Shown: positions 32,599-47,563 of the stretch, piece after piece
Layout: each line of letters begins with the position of its first letter
Numbering within the stretch: position 1 is the stretch's first letter
NCBI RefSeq assembly: GCF_024323335.1
Contig: NC_066583.1
Location: forward strand, 409,832,031-409,896,030
DNA from: Lathyrus oleraceus
Taxonomy: Eukaryota > Streptophyta > Magnoliopsida > Fabales > Fabaceae
Direction: 5' to 3'
Length of the DNA stretch: 64,000 nt
The notes under the pieces: generated by a model
Databases searched by the model: none
What the model saw: the letters and a program-made list of their open reading frames with translations, nothing else
Told to the model about the DNA's origin: nothing
Translations under genes and position numbers: made by a program

Positions 32599-35500
32599 TT
32601 TGAAAACAATATTAATATTTACACAAATAGAGTTTGGCGTGGGTTAGAGTGAGGAGAAGAAGAGAATGGCTTGTCATAAACATGCAAAGATAAGAGAAGA
32701 GATAAAACCATTAGAGTTCCTTTTCTTGAGATCATAAAGATGACTCAAGATGCTCCTTTCCTTTGTAATTTAGCAAATAACTCAAGCAATCAAACAAATA
32801 TTCATTCAAGCTCCTAGAATCTCTATTTTGGCTTGTCTCTCTTAACTTGGTTATTCATGACAATGGTTCTCCTTACTATCTCAAGCTTGGAATCCCTATC
32901 ACACAAGAATAAACAATCAAAAGGTTCACAATGCAATAAGAGGAATGGACAAAGAAGGGGTCCTTTGAAGTCAACTTTAAGATTTAGCATTCTAAAGGCA
33001 CGAGGCCTAGTTGCTCTTCAACAAGTTTAGCATTCTAAAGGCATGAGGCCTAGTTTCTCTTGAACTCCTTTAAGCATAGGTAAGGTCCTAATTCTAAGTC
33101 CTTTCTGCTTTTTGCGTTGGATTCACACAAACAGAGACAAAACAAACACAAAGTAACAATATATTTATTTACAATAGTAAGCTCAAGTGAGCAAAAGGCA
33201 AATAGCATAAACATAAAATATGATCTCAAGTGAGCAAAGTAAAAAGCAATATGAATAAATGAGCAAGAAATTAAATTGCATTAAAGTAAATTGTAAGAAT
33301 TAAATGCTTGATTTAAAGGTAGTAGTTAATGGTTAGTGTTAGTGTGTCATAAGACAATTTAGCAATATGTTAAGCAATCGTAAGTGGACTAATGTAGTAG
33401 CCACACCTATCTGAGGCCGGTCAATAAAACTATAGGCAAATAAACACAAGTTAGAGACAATGACTAGTAAGCCAAGCTCCTATAACTTGCCCTGCCAAAA
33501 TAAAAGAGGAAAGGCCTTGTATGGACTTTAGGTTTTTTGCTTGACCAAGAAGCAACCTATCTTGGACACAAAGCAATTCACTTGATCTTTGACCAAGTTG
33601 AATTTGATTGGGATCAAAGAAGGTTAAGCCTCTCACATGTCAAGACTAACCACAAATCATTAACTCATTGGCCAAAAATAAAAAAGAAGAAGAAGATGAA
33701 GATGAAATGAAATGGATAAAGGACAATTCAAATGACATAATCAAAACAGAATGATCAAATGTGAATCCAAATCAACATTAACCAATGGTAAACAAAAGTG
33801 AAACGAAGATTAGAAGTCAACAAGGTCAAACATATTTTTTGGTATTTTTGAAATTAAAGTAAATGCACAAAATAAAATGAACAAAATGAGGTCAAACTTC
33901 AAATTCAATTCAAATCAACTTGGATAAGTCCAAATGAATTATCATAAGCCTAACATGGTCAAACAAGGTTTGACAAATTTTCTCAACATTTATCGAAAAC
34001 AGAAACTATTTTAAAACAATTAAAAGTCAAGAAAAATAACACAAATGAACTAAAATCTCAAATAAATCTCAAATCAATTAAGAAATTGATGAGAATATTT
34101 TTCATAGACTTATCATGATCCATATGTGTTAAGAAAATATTTTTCGAATTTTTCGATATCAGAAAGTAATTAAAATGAATTTAAAACTATTAAATACAAA
34201 ACAATTCACAAAAAAAATTAAATGGAATCACAAAAATAATTAAAAATCAGATTATGAAACTAGATTTTTCAAGAAAATTTTTAGTGTTGGTCTCATATTT
34301 TTGCGATTCAAAATAAAATACTTATGAATTTTTGAAATAAAATGGAATAAAAGAAAATAAAACAGAAATTAGAAAAAAGAGAAAAATCAGGAAGCGTTTG
34401 ATCCATTTCATTAAATGACGTGGACATAATCAAAGGCTTAGAGACGCGCTTCCATGGTAGGCATTAGTCAAGCACGTTGCAAAGTGTATTAAAATAAGTC
34501 AACTAAACAAATGGCCAGGATTATAACGTGCACATGAGATCCAATGGACACAAGGCATCCACGTGGGGACGGTGGTCGAAACCACCGTCTTCTCCGGTGG
34601 ACCAACTGATTCCGGCCACCAGTTGCAGGTTTTCAAACCTCAACCAAAACGCACGAGCCTTATACACAAATGAAGCTGGGGTGATGTACATCACCCCTGT
34701 AACCTTGTGTTTCTCTCAAGATCTCTATTGAATGAGAAATCTGAGCTGAATTTCGAGGTGTTCAAATTGTAAAGCTTCAAAACACAAAATCAAAGCCACC
34801 GTTGGCTTGCCTCTCACACGAGGACTTCAAAAAACCAATTGAACACAAGAAATTCACATTATATGATGAGATTCAGATCAAAATAGTTGAGCAATAAACC
34901 TTTGAGGAACAACTTTGATCAACACGATTCGTTCCAACTTTTGCTTGCAATTTGATCTTACGATGTGATATGTGTGCAAGGCTAAGGAATAAGTCTTGAA
35001 GATCAACTGATTTTGTTGAAATTCAAGCTTGAATTGAGAAAAATAAAATTAGAATTCCTTTGGTAATGGGTGGGTTTCCAATTCTGCAGAGCTTCAGCTA
35101 GCCTTAAGGTTGAGATTTGAATGAGGCAAGGCATGTATTTATAATTGGAGCTGCAAGCAAAGTGGTGAAGAACTCGTATGCATGATCATTGGGTCCTCCA
35201 TGCATAGGCCTGTGCACGCGCATGTGAGGCCTTAAATCAATCGGAAATGCAAGCTGAGCGGATACCAAGTTGAATTGGATGTGTAATTTGCTTGTGTTTG
35301 CTTGTGCATGATGATTCCAAGTGAATTTCATATTTGGTCACAAATGTTCCCCTCTTCGAAAGTCCCATATAGAAAATCCAAAAATAGGCATGTGAGTAAT
35401 GGTTGGGAAGGTCTTGACATAAGGAACAAAAGCTATGTTGGACGAAAATCCATTTGGAGTTTGGAAAATTAGGAATTTTGATCATGAAGTTTGAGGTACA

Positions 35501-36340
35501 AATCATGCCTTTGAAAAATTTGCCAAAAATAGCCAAGTTCAAGCCCTTTTGTTCCAATGATGCAAGCCTCAATGGATATACCTCCAACATCGAAGTTGTA
35601 TATCTTTTCAAGATGATAAATTTAGACTCACATTTTGCATCATTTGGATTTTTGATGAGAAAGTTATGGGCACTTGAAGTTAGACTTTTTCAACATTCAA
35701 TGGTTTTGGTCCAAAGTGACCTATAATGTTATGTATTATCACATGTGTTTCTTTTAAGATTATGAAATTTTGTCCAACATAACATTTGAAGTATACATCT
35801 CAAGCTTTTCAATGCAATTGGTCTCGCCTCTAAATCATTAAAAAAAGGAAGTTAGGTCCTTGGGAAGTTGACCCAAAATTAGGGTTTCAGTAAAAATGAC
35901 CTAAAATGTTTTGAAATGAATGATGACCTTCCAAGTTTCAAATGAGTTTTTGATGAACATTAAAGTTGTTCATATGGTTCTTAAGAACATGTGTGCTCTT
36001 GGGGTCATATTCATTTGACAAACACATCAAAAGGTAGGTCTCAGTGGATTTCAGATTAGTCAGATGACTTGACTGGTCAACTTCTCAAGTCCAAACCTCA
36101 AATCTTGATGAAGGAATGATTGAGGATACTCACATAAGCTCATATATGCATAAAGTAGTGAATGAAAGAAGTTCACTTTATTAAATTTGATCATAGGTTG
36201 AGGTTGCTTCATGAACAAGGCGCAGTCAATGCACAGTTGAATTAGGGTTTCCTTGGGAAACAATCCTCAAGCCCTTTGGGTTATCTTGATCAAATTGGAA
36301 AATTGAGACACATGGGAGGCATATATGATGATTAGAATCT
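32599..36340 (-). repeat. LTR array, unit 1
   Basis: Full copy, about 3742 bp, of the LTR interior equivalent to 5288-9022. TATA at 35136-35143 on the minus strand. It is nearly identical to its neighbours and in the same orientation, head to tail. Confidence 0.92.
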
Positions 36341-39300
36341 TTGAAAACAATATTAATGTTTGCACAAATAGAGTTTGGCTTGGGTTAGAATGAGGAGAAG
36401 AAGAGAAGGGCTTGTCCTAAACATGCAAAGATAAGAGAAGAGATAAAACCATTGGAGTTCCTTTTCTTGAGATCATAAAGATGATTCAAGATGCTCCTTT
36501 TGCTTACTTTAGCAAATAACTCAAGCAATCAAACAAATATTCATTCAAGCTCCTAGAATCTCCATTTCGGTTTGTCTCTCTTAACTTGGTTATTCATGAC
36601 AATGGTTCTCCTTACTATCTCAAGCTTGGAATACCTATCACACAAGAACAAACAATAAAAAGGTTCACAATGCAATAAGAGGAATGGACAAAGAATGAGT
36701 TTAGATTAAGGGTCCTTTGAAGTCAACTTTAAAATTTAGCATTCTAAAGGCATGAGGCCTAGTTGCTCTTCAACAAGTTTAGCATTCTAAAGGCATGAGG
36801 CCTAGTTGCTCTTGAACTCCTTTAAGCATAGGTAAGGTCCTAATTCTAAGTCCTTTCTCCTTTTTGCATTGGGTTCTCACAAACAAAGACAAAACAAACA
36901 CAAAGCAACAATATATTTATTTACAATAATAAGCTCAAGTGAGCAAAAGGCAAATAGCATAAACATAAAATATGAGCTCAAGTGAGCAAAGTAAAAAGCA
37001 ATATGAATAAATGAGGAAGAAATTAAATTGCATTAAAGTAAATTGTAAGAATTAAATGCTTGATTTAAAGTTAGTAGTTAATGGTTAGTGTTAGTGTGTC
37101 ATAAGACAATTTAGCACTATGTTAAGCAATCATAAGTGGACTAATGTAGTAGCCACACCTATCTGCGGCCGGCCAATAAAACTATAGGAAAATAAACACA
37201 AGTTAGAGACCATGACTAGTAAGCCAAGCTCCTATAACTTGCCCTGCCAAAAGAAAAGAGGAAAGGCCTTGTATGGACTTTAGGTTTTTTGCTTGACCAA
37301 GAAGCAACCTATCTTGGACACAAAGCAATTCACTTGATCTTTGACCAAGTTGAATTTGATTTGGATCAAAGAAGGTTAAGCCTCTCACATGTCAAGACTA
37401 ACCACAAATCATTAACTCATTGGCCAAAAATAAAAAAGAAGAAGAAGATGAAGATGAAATGAAATGGATAAAGGAGAATTCAAATGACATAATCAAAACA
37501 CAATGATCAAATGTCAATCAAAATCAACATTAACCAATGGTAAACAGAAGTGAAATGAAGATTAGAAGTCAACAAGGTCAAACATATTTTTTTGGTATTT
37601 TTGAAATTAAAGTAAATGCACAAAATAAAATGAACAAAATGAGGTCAAACTTCAAATTCAATTCAAATCAACTTGGATAATTCCAAATGAATTATCATAA
37701 GCCTAACATGGTCAAACAAGGTTTAACAAATTTTCTCAACATTTTTCAAAAACAGAAACTATTTTAAAACAATTAAAAGTCAAGACAAATAACACAAATG
37801 AACTAAAATCTCAAATAAATCTCAAATCAATTAAGAAATTGAGGAGAATATTTTTCACAAACTTATCATGATCCATATGTGTTAAGAAAATATTTTTGGA
37901 ATTTTTGGATATCAGAAAGTAATTAAAATGAATTTAAAACTATTAAAAACAAAATAATTCACAAAAAATATTAAATGGAATCACAAAAATAATTAAAAAT
38001 CAGATTCTAAAACTAGGTTTTTCAAGAATTTTTTTACTGTTGGTCTCATATTTTTGCGATTCCAAATAAAATACTTATGAATTTTTGAAATAAAATGGAA
38101 TAAAAGAAAATAAAACAGAAATTAGAAAAAAGAGAAAAATCAGGAAGCGTTTGATCCATTTCATTAAATGACGTGGACATAATCAAAGGCTCAGAGACGT
38201 GCTTCCATGGTAGGCATTAGTCAAGCACGTTGCAAAGTGTATTAAAATAAGTCAACTAAACAAATGGCCAGGATTATAACGTGCACATGAGATCCAATGG
38301 ACACAAGGCATCCACGTGGGGACGGTGGTGGAAACCACCGTCTTCTCCGGTGGACCAACTGATTCCGGCCACCAGTTGCAGGTTTTCAAACCTCAACCAA
38401 AACGCACGAGCCTTATACCCAAATGAAGCTGGGGTGATGTACATCACCCCTGTAACCTTGGATTTCTCTCAAGATCTCTATTGAATGAGAAATCTGAGCT
38501 TGAATTTCGAGGTGTTCAAACTGTAAAGCTTCAAAACACAAAATCAAAGCCACCGTTGGCTTGCCTCTCACACGAGGACTTCAAAAAACCAATTGAACAC
38601 AAGAAATTCACATTATATGATGAGATTCAGATCAAAATAGTTGAGCAATAAACCTTTGAGGAACAACTTTGATCAACACGATTCCTTCCAACTTTTGCTT
38701 GCAATTTGATCTTACGATGTGATATGTGTGCAAGGCTAAGGAATAAGTCTTGAAGATCAACTGATTTTGTTGAAATTCAAGCTTGAATTGAGAAAAATAA
38801 AATTAGAATTCCTTTGGTAATGGGTGGGTTTCCAATTCTGCAGAGCTTCAGCTAGCCTTAAGGTTGAGATTTGAATGAGGCAAGGCATGTATTTATAGCT
38901 GGAGCTGCAAGCAAAGTGGTGAAGAACTCGTGTGCATGATCATTGGGTCCTCCATGCATGGGCCTGTACACGCGCATGTGAGGCCTTAAATCAATCGGAA
39001 ATGCAAGCTGAGCTGATACCAAGTTGAATTGGATGTGTAATTTGCCTTGTGTTTGCTTGTGCATGATGATTCCAAGTGAATTTCATATTTGGTCACAAAT
39101 GATCCCCTCTTCGAAAGTCCCATATAGAAAATCCAAAAATAGGCATGTGAGTAATGGTTGGGAAGGTCTTGACATAAGGAACAAAATCTATGTTGGACTA
39201 AAATCCATTTGGAGTTTGGAAAATTGGGAATTTTGATCATGAAGTTTGAGGTACAAATCATGCCTTTGAAAAATTTGCCAAAAATGGCCAACTTCAAGCC

Positions 39301-40096
39301 CTTCTGTTCAAATGATGCAAGCCTCAAATGGAAATACCTCCAACATCGAAGTTGTATATCTTTTCAAGATGATAAATTTAGACTCACATTTTGCATCATT
39401 TGGATATTTGATGAGAAAGTTATGGGCACTTGAAGTTAGACTTTTTCAACATTCAATGGTTTTGGTCCAAAGTGACCTATAATGTTATGTATTATCACAT
39501 GTGTTTCTTTTAGGATTATGAAATTTTGTCCAACATAACATTTGAAGTATACACCTCAAGCTTTTCAATGCAATTGGTCTCGCCTCTAAATCATTAAAAA
39601 AAGGAAGTTAGGTCCTTGGGAAGTTGACCCAAAATTAGGGTTTCAGTCAAAATGACCTAAAATGTTTTGAAATGAATGATGACCTTCCAAGTTTCAAATG
39701 AATTTTTTATTAACATTAAAGTTGTTCATATGGTTCTTAAGAACATGTGTGCTCTTGGGGTCATATTCATTTGACAAACACATCAAAAGGTAGGTCTCAG
39801 TGGATTTCAGATTAGTCAGATGACTTGACTGGTCAACTTCTCAAGTCTAAACCTCAAATCTTGATGAATGAATGATTGAGGATACTCACATAAGCTCATA
39901 TATGCATAAAGTAGTGAATGAAAGAACTTAACTTGATTAAATTTGATCATAGGTTGAGGTTGCTTCATGAACAAGGCGCAGTCAATGCACAGTTGAATTA
40001 GGGTTTCCTTTCGAAACAATCCTCAAGCCCTTTGGGTTATCTTGATCAAATTGGAAAATTGAGACACTTGGGAGGCATATATGATGATTAGAATCT
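36341..40096 (-). repeat. LTR array, unit 2
   Basis: Full copy, about 3756 bp. TATA at 38890-38897. It shares private variants with unit 3 (for example the altered stretch near 38010-38040 and 41760-41795), so these two probably arose from each other. Confidence 0.92.
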
Positions 40097-43000
40097 TTGA
40101 AAACAATATTATGTTTGCACAAATAGAGTTTGGCTTGGGTTAGAGTGAGGAGAAGAAGAGAAGGGCTTGTCCTAAACATGCAAAGATAAGAGAAGAGATA
40201 AAACCATTGGAGTTCCTTTTCTTGAGATCATAAAGATGATTCAAGATGCTCCTTTCCTTACTTTAGCAAATAACTCAAGCAATCAAACAAATATTCATTC
40301 AAGCTCCTAGAATCTCCATTTCGGTTTGTCTCTCTTAACTTGGTTATTCATGACAATGGTTCTCCTTACTATCTCAAGCTTGGAATACCTATCACACAAG
40401 AACAAACAATAAAAAGGTTCACAATGCAATAAGAGGAATGGACAAAGAATGAGTTTAGATTAGGGGTCCTTTGAAGTCAACTTTAAGATTTAGCATTCTA
40501 AAGGCATGAGGCCTAGTTGCTCTTCAACAAGTTTAGCATTCTAAAGGCATGAGACCTAGTTGCTCTTGAACTCCGTTAAGCATAGGTAAGGTCCTAATTC
40601 TAAGTCCTTTCTCCTTTTTGCATTGGGTTCTCACAAACAAAGACAAAACAAACACAAAGCAACAATATATTTATTTACAATAATAAGCTCAAGTGAGCAA
40701 AAGGCAAATAGCATAAACATAAAATATGAGCTCAAGTGAGCAAAGTAAAAAGCAATATGAATAAATGAGGAAGAAATTAAATTGCATTAAAGTAAATTGT
40801 AAGAATTAAATGCTTGATTTAAAGTTAGTAGTTAATGGTTAGTGTTAGTGTGTCATAAGACAATTTAGCGCTATGTTAAGCAATCATAAGTGGACTAATG
40901 TAGTAGCCACACCTATCTGAGGCCGGCCAATAAAACTAAAGGAAAATAAACACAAGTTAGAGACCATGACTAGTAAGCCAAGCTCCTACAACTTGCCCTG
41001 CCAAAAGAAAAGAGGAAAGGCCTTGTATGGACTTTATGTTTTTTTCTTCACCAAGAAGCAACCTATCTTGGACACAAAGCAATTCACTTGATCTTTGACC
41101 AAGTTGAATTTGATTTGGATCAAAGAAGGTTAAGCCTCTCACATGTCAAGACTAACCACAAATCATTAACTCATTGGCCAAAAATAAAAAAGAAGATGAA
41201 GATGAAGATGAAATGAAATGGATAAAGGAGAATTCAAATGACATAATCAAAACACAATGATCAAATGTCAATCAAAATCAAAATTAACCAATGGTAAACA
41301 GAAGTGAAATGAAGATTAGAAGTCAACAAGGTCAAACATATTTTTTTGGTATTTTTGAAATTAAAGTAAATGCACAAAATAAAATGAACAAAATGAGGTC
41401 AAACTTCAAATTCAATTCAAATCAACTTGGATAAGTCCAAATGAATTATCATAAGCCTAACATGGTCAAACAAGGTTTGACAAATTTTCTCAACATTTTT
41501 CGAAAACAGAAACTATTTTAAAACCATTAAAAGTCAAGACAAATAACACAAATGAACTAAAATCTCAAATAAATCTCAAATCAATTAAGAAATTAATGAG
41601 AATATTTTTCACAGACTTATCATGATCCATATGTGTTAAGAAAATATTTTTGGAATTTTTGGATATCAGAAAGTAATTAAAATGAATTTAAAACTATTAA
41701 AAACAAAATAATTCACAAAAAATATTAAATGGAATCACAAAAATAATTAAAAATCAGATTCTAAAACTAGGTTTTTCAAGAATTTTTTTACTGTTGGTCT
41801 CATATTTTTGCGATTCCAAATAAAATACTTATGAATTTTTGAAATAAAATGGAATAAAAGAAAATAAAACAGAAATTAGAAAAAAGAGAAAAATCAGGAA
41901 GCGTTTGATCCGTTTCATTAAATGACGTGGACATAATCAAAGGCTCAGAGACGCGCTTCCATGGTAGGCATTAGTCAAGCACGTTGCAAAGTGTAATAAA
42001 ATAAGTCAACTAAACAAATGGCCAGGATTATAACGTGCACATGAGATCCAATGGACACAAGGCATCCACGTGGGGACGGTGGTGGAAACCACCGTCTTCT
42101 CCAAGGACCAACTGATTTCGGCCACCAGTTGCAGGTTTTCAAACCTCAACCAAAACGCACGAGCCTTATACCAAAATGAAGCTGGGGTGATGTACATCAC
42201 CCCTGTAACCTTGGATTTCTCTCAAGATCTCTGTTGAATGAGAAATCTGAGCTTGAATTTCGAGGTGTTCAAACTGTAAAGCTTCAAAACACAAAATCAA
42301 AGCCACCGTTGGCTTGCCTCTCACACGAGGACTTCAAAAAACCAATTGAACACAAGAAATTCACATTATATGATGAGATTCAGATCAAAATAGTTAAGCA
42401 ATAAACCTTTGAGGAACAACTTTGATCAACACGATTCCTTCCAACTTTTGCTTGCAATTTGATCTTACGATGTGATATGTGTGCAAGGCTAAGGAATAAG
42501 TCTTGAAGATCAACTGATTTTGTTGAAATTCAAGCTTGAATTGAGAAAAATAAAATTAGAATTCCTTTGGTAATGGGTGGGTTTCCAATTCTGCAGAGCT
42601 TCAGCTAGCCTTAAGGTTGAGATTTGAATGAGGCAAGGCATGTATTTATAGCTGGAGCTGCAAGCAAACTGGTGAAGAACTCGTGTGCATGATCATTGGG
42701 TCCTCCATGCATGGGCCTGTACACGCGCATGTGAGGCCTTAAATCAATCAAAATGCAAGCTGAGCTGATACCAAGGTGAATTGGATGTGTAATTTGCCTT
42801 GTGTTTGCTTGTGCATGATGATTCCAAGTGAATTTCATATTTGGTCACAAATGTTCCCCTCTTCGAAAGTCCCATATAGAAAATCCAAACATCGGCATGT
42901 GAGTAATAAAGGTCTTGACATAAGGAACAAAATATAGGTTAGACAAAAATCCATTTGGAGTTTGGAAAATTGTGAAAACTGATCATGAGGTTTGAGGTAC

Positions 43001-43844
43001 AAATCATGCCTTTGAAACATTTGCTAAAAATGGCCAAATTCAAGCCCTTCTGTTTCAATGATGCAAGCCTCAAATGGAAAAACCTCCAACATCAAAGTTG
43101 TATATATTTTGAAGATGATCAATATAGACTCAAATTTTGCATCATTTGGATTTTTGATGATAAAGTTATGGGCACTTGAAGTCGGACTTTTTCAACATTC
43201 AATGGTTTGGTCCAAAGGGACCTATAATGTTATGTATTATCACATGTGTTTCTTTTAGGATTATGAAATTTTGTAAAACATAACATTTGAATTATACATC
43301 ATAAGCTTTCCAATGAAATTGGTCTCACCTTAAAATCATAAACAAAAAGGAAGTTAGGTCCTTGGGAAGTTGACCCAAAATTAGGGTTTCAGTCAAAATG
43401 ACCTATAATGTTTTGAAATGAATGATGACCTTCCAAGTTTCAAATGAATTTTTGATGAACATTAAAGTTGTTAATATGGTTATTAAGAACATGTTTGCTC
43501 TTGGGGGTCATCTTCATTTGACAAACACATCAAAAGGTAGGTCTAAGTGGATTTCAGATTAGTCAGATGACTTGACTGATCAACTTCTCAAGTCCAAACC
43601 TCAAATCTTGATGAATGAATGTTTGAGGATACTCACATAAGCTCATATATTAATAAAATAATGAATGAAATAACTTCACTTGATTAAATTTGATCATAGG
43701 TTGAGGTTGCTTCATGGGCAAGGTGCAGGAAATGCACAATTGAATTAGGGTTTCCTTGGGAAACAATCCTTAAGCCATTTGGGTTATCTTGATCAAATTG
43801 GAAAATTGAGACACTTGGGAGGCATATATGATTATTAGAATCTT
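40097..43844 (-). repeat. LTR array, unit 3
   Basis: Full copy, about 3748 bp. TATA at 42643-42650. Small local differences, such as a few bases lost near 42100 and 42905, distinguish it. Confidence 0.92.
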
Positions 43845-46800
43845 GGAAAACAATATTAATGTTTGCACAAATAGAGTTTGGCTTGGGTTAGAGTGAGGAG
43901 AAGAAGAGAAGGGTTTGTCCTAAACATGCAAAGATAAGAGAAGAGCTAAAACCATTGGAGTTCATTTTCTTGAGATCATAAAGATGATTCAAGATGCTCC
44001 TTTCCTTTGGAATTTAGCAAATAACTCAAGCAATCAAACAAATATTCATTCAAGCTCATAGAATCTCCATTTTGGCTTGTCTCTCTTAACTTGGTTATTC
44101 ATGACAATGGTTCTCCTTACTATCTCAAGCTTGGAATCCCTATCACACAAGAACAAACAATCAAAAGTTTCACAATGCAATAAGAGGAATGGACAAAGAA
44201 TGAGTTTAGATTAGGAGTTCTTTAAAGTCAACTTTAAGATTTAGCATTATAAAGGCATGAGGCATAGTTTCTCTTCAACAAGTTTAGCATTCTACAGGCA
44301 TGAGGCCTAGTTGCTCTTGAACTCCTTTAAACATAGGTAAGGTCCTAATTCTAAGTCCTTTCTCCTTTTTGCATTGGGTTCAGACAAACAAAGACAAAAC
44401 AAACACAAAGCAAGAACATATTTATTTACAATAATGAGCTCAAGTGAGCAAAAGGCAAATAGCATAAACATAAAATATGAGCTCAAGTGAGCAAAGTAAA
44501 AAGCAATATGAATAAATGAGCAAGAAATTAAATTGCATTAAAGTAAATTGTAAGAATTAAATGCTTGATTTAAAGATAGTAGTTAATGGTTAGTGTTAGT
44601 GTGTCATAAGACAATTTAGCCCTATGTTAAGCAATTGTAAGTGGACTTATGTAGAAGCCACACCTATCTGAGGCCGGTCAATAAAACTATAGGAAAATAA
44701 ACACAAGTTTGAGACCATGACTAGTAAGCCAAGCTCCTACAACTTGCCCTGCCAAAAGAAAAGAGGAAAGGCCTTGTATGGACTTTAGGTTTTTTGCTTG
44801 ACCAAGAAGCAACCTATCTTGGACACAAAGCAATTCACTTGATTTTTGACCAAGTTGAATTTGATTTGGATCAAAGAAGGTTAAGCCTCTCACATGTCAA
44901 GACTAACCACAAATCATTAACTCATTGGCCAAAAATAAAAAAAGAAGAAGAAGATGAAGATGAAATGAAATGGATAAAGGAGAATTCAAATGACATAATC
45001 AAAACACAATGATCAAATATGAATCAAAATCAACATTAACCAATGGTAAACAGAAGTGAAATGAAGATTAGAAGTCAACAAGGGCAAACATATTTTTTTG
45101 GTATTTTTGAAATTAAAGTAAATGCACAAAATAAAATGAACAAAATGAGGTCAAACTTCAAATTCAATTCAAATCAACTTGGATAAGTCCAAATGAATTA
45201 TCATAAGCCTAACATGGTCAAACAAGGTTTGACAAATTTTCTCAACATTTTTCGAAAACAGAAACTATTTTAAAACCATTAAAAGTCAAGACAAATAACA
45301 CAAATGAACTAAAATCTCAAATCAATTAAGAAATTGATGAGAATATTTTTCATAGACTTATCATGATCCATATGTGTTAAGAAAATATTTTTGGAATTTT
45401 TGGATATCAGAAAGTAATTAAAATGAATTTAAAACTATTAAAAACAAAATAATTCACAAAAAATATTAAATGGAATCACAAAAATAATTAAAAATCAGAT
45501 TATGAAATTAGATTTTTCAAGAAAAATTGTAGTGTTGGTCTCATATTTTTGCGATTCCAAATAAAATACTTATGAATTTTTGAAATAAAATGGAATAAAA
45601 GAAAATAAAACAGAAATTAGAAAAAAGAGAAAAATCAGGAAGCGTTTGATCCATTTCATTAAATGACGTGGACATAATCAAAGGCTCAGAGGCACGCTTC
45701 CATGGTAGGCATTAGTCAAGCGCGTTGCAAAGTGTATTAAAATAAGTCAACTAAACAAATGGCCAGGATTATAACGTGCACATGAGATCCAATGGACACA
45801 AGGCATCCACGTGGGGACGGTGGTGGAAACCACCGTCTTCTCCGGTGGACCAACTGATTCCAGCCACTAGTTGCAGGTTTTCAAACCTCAACCAAAACGC
45901 ACGAGCCTTATACCAAAATGAAGTTGGGGTGATGTACATCACCCCTGTAACCTTGGATTTCTCTCAAGATCTCTATTGAATGACAAAACTGAGCTTGAAT
46001 TTCAAGGTGTTCAAACTGTAAAGCTTCAAAACACAAAATCAAAGCCACCATTGGCTTGCCTCTCACACGAGGACTTCAGAAAACCAATTGAACACAAGCA
46101 ATTCAGATTATATGAAGAGATTCAGATCAAAACAGTTGAGCAATAAACCTTTGAAGAACAGCTTTGATCAGCACGATTCCCTCCAACTTTTGCTTGCAAT
46201 TTGATCTTACGATGTGATATGTGTGCAAGGCTAAGGAATAAGTCTTGAAGATCAACTGATTTTGTTGAAATTCAAGCTTGAATTGAGAAAAATAAAATTA
46301 GAATTCCTTTGGTAATGGGTGGGTTTCCAATTCTGCAGAGCTTCAGGTAGCCTTAAGGTTGAGATTTGAATGAGACAAGGCATGCATTTATAGCTGGAGC
46401 TGCAAGCAAAGTGGTGAAGAACTCGTGTGCATGATCATTGGGTCCTCCATGCATGGGCCTGTACAGGCGCATGTGAGGCCCAAATTCAATCGGAAATGCA
46501 AGTTGAGCTGATACCAAGTTGAATCGGACGTGCAATTTGCCTTGTGTTTGCTTGTGCATGAAGATTCCAAGTGAATTTCATATTTGGTCACAAATGTTCC
46601 CCTCTTCGAAAGTCCCGTATAGAAAATCCAAAAATAGGCATGTGAGTAAGGGTTGGAAAGGTCTTGACATAAGGAACAAAAGCTATGTTGGACAAAAATC
46701 CATTTGGAGTTTGGAAAGATTGTGAAAACTGATCATGAAGTTTGAGGTACAAATCATGCCTTTGAAAAATTTGCCAAAAATGGCCAACTTCAAGCCCTTC

Positions 46801-47563
46801 TGTTTCAATGATGCAAGCCTCAAATTGAAACACCTCCAACATAAAAGTTGTATATCTTTTCAAGATGATAAATTTAAACTCACATTTTGCATCATTTGGA
46901 GTTTTGATGAGAAAGTTATGGGCACTTGAAGTTAGACTTTTTCAACATTCAATGGTTTTGGTCCAAAGTGACCTATAGTGTTTTGTATTATCACATGTGT
47001 TTCTTTTAGGATTATGAAATTTTGTCCAACATAACATTTGAATTATACATCTCAAGCTTTCTAATTCAATTGGTCTCACCTCAAAATAATAAAAAAAAAG
47101 GAAGTTAGGTGCTTGGGAAGTTGACCCAAAATTAGGGTTTCAATCAAAATGACCTATAATGTTTTGAAATGAATGATGACCTTCCAAGTTTCAAATTAAT
47201 TTTTGATGAACATGAAAGTTGTTCATATGGTTCGTAAGAACATTTTCTCTATTAGGGTCATCTTCATTTGACAAACACATCAAAAGTTAGATGACTTGAC
47301 TGGTCAACTTCTCAAGTCCAAACCTCAAACATTGATGAATGAATGATTGAGGATACTCACATAAGCTCATATATGCATAAAAAATGAATGAAAGAACTTC
47401 CCTTGATTAAATTTGATCATAGGTTGAGGTTGCTTCATGGGCAAGGCACAATCAATGCACAGTTGAATTAGGGTTTCCTTGGGAAACAATCCTCAAGCCC
47501 TTTGGGTTATCTTGATCATATTGGAAAATTGAGACACTTGGGAGGCATTTATGATGATTAGAA
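43845..47563 (-). repeat. LTR array, unit 4
   Basis: Full copy, about 3.72 kb. TATA at 46385-46392. At its upstream edge it continues without a jump into the true LTR start, so this is the outermost unit and carries the normal U3 context. Confidence 0.92.

Noticed and set aside
30782..45979. A 67-codon plus-strand ORF (MHMRSNGHKAST...) repeated in most array units and at 7222.
   Set aside because: It is antisense to the LTR, varies freely between copies and is explained by repetition of the DNA; no domain.
32599..47563. Regular tandem repeats considered as CRISPR or centromeric satellite.
   Set aside because: Units are 3.75 kb, derived from an LTR, without short spacers; a CRISPR does not fit, and centromere function cannot be judged from sequence.
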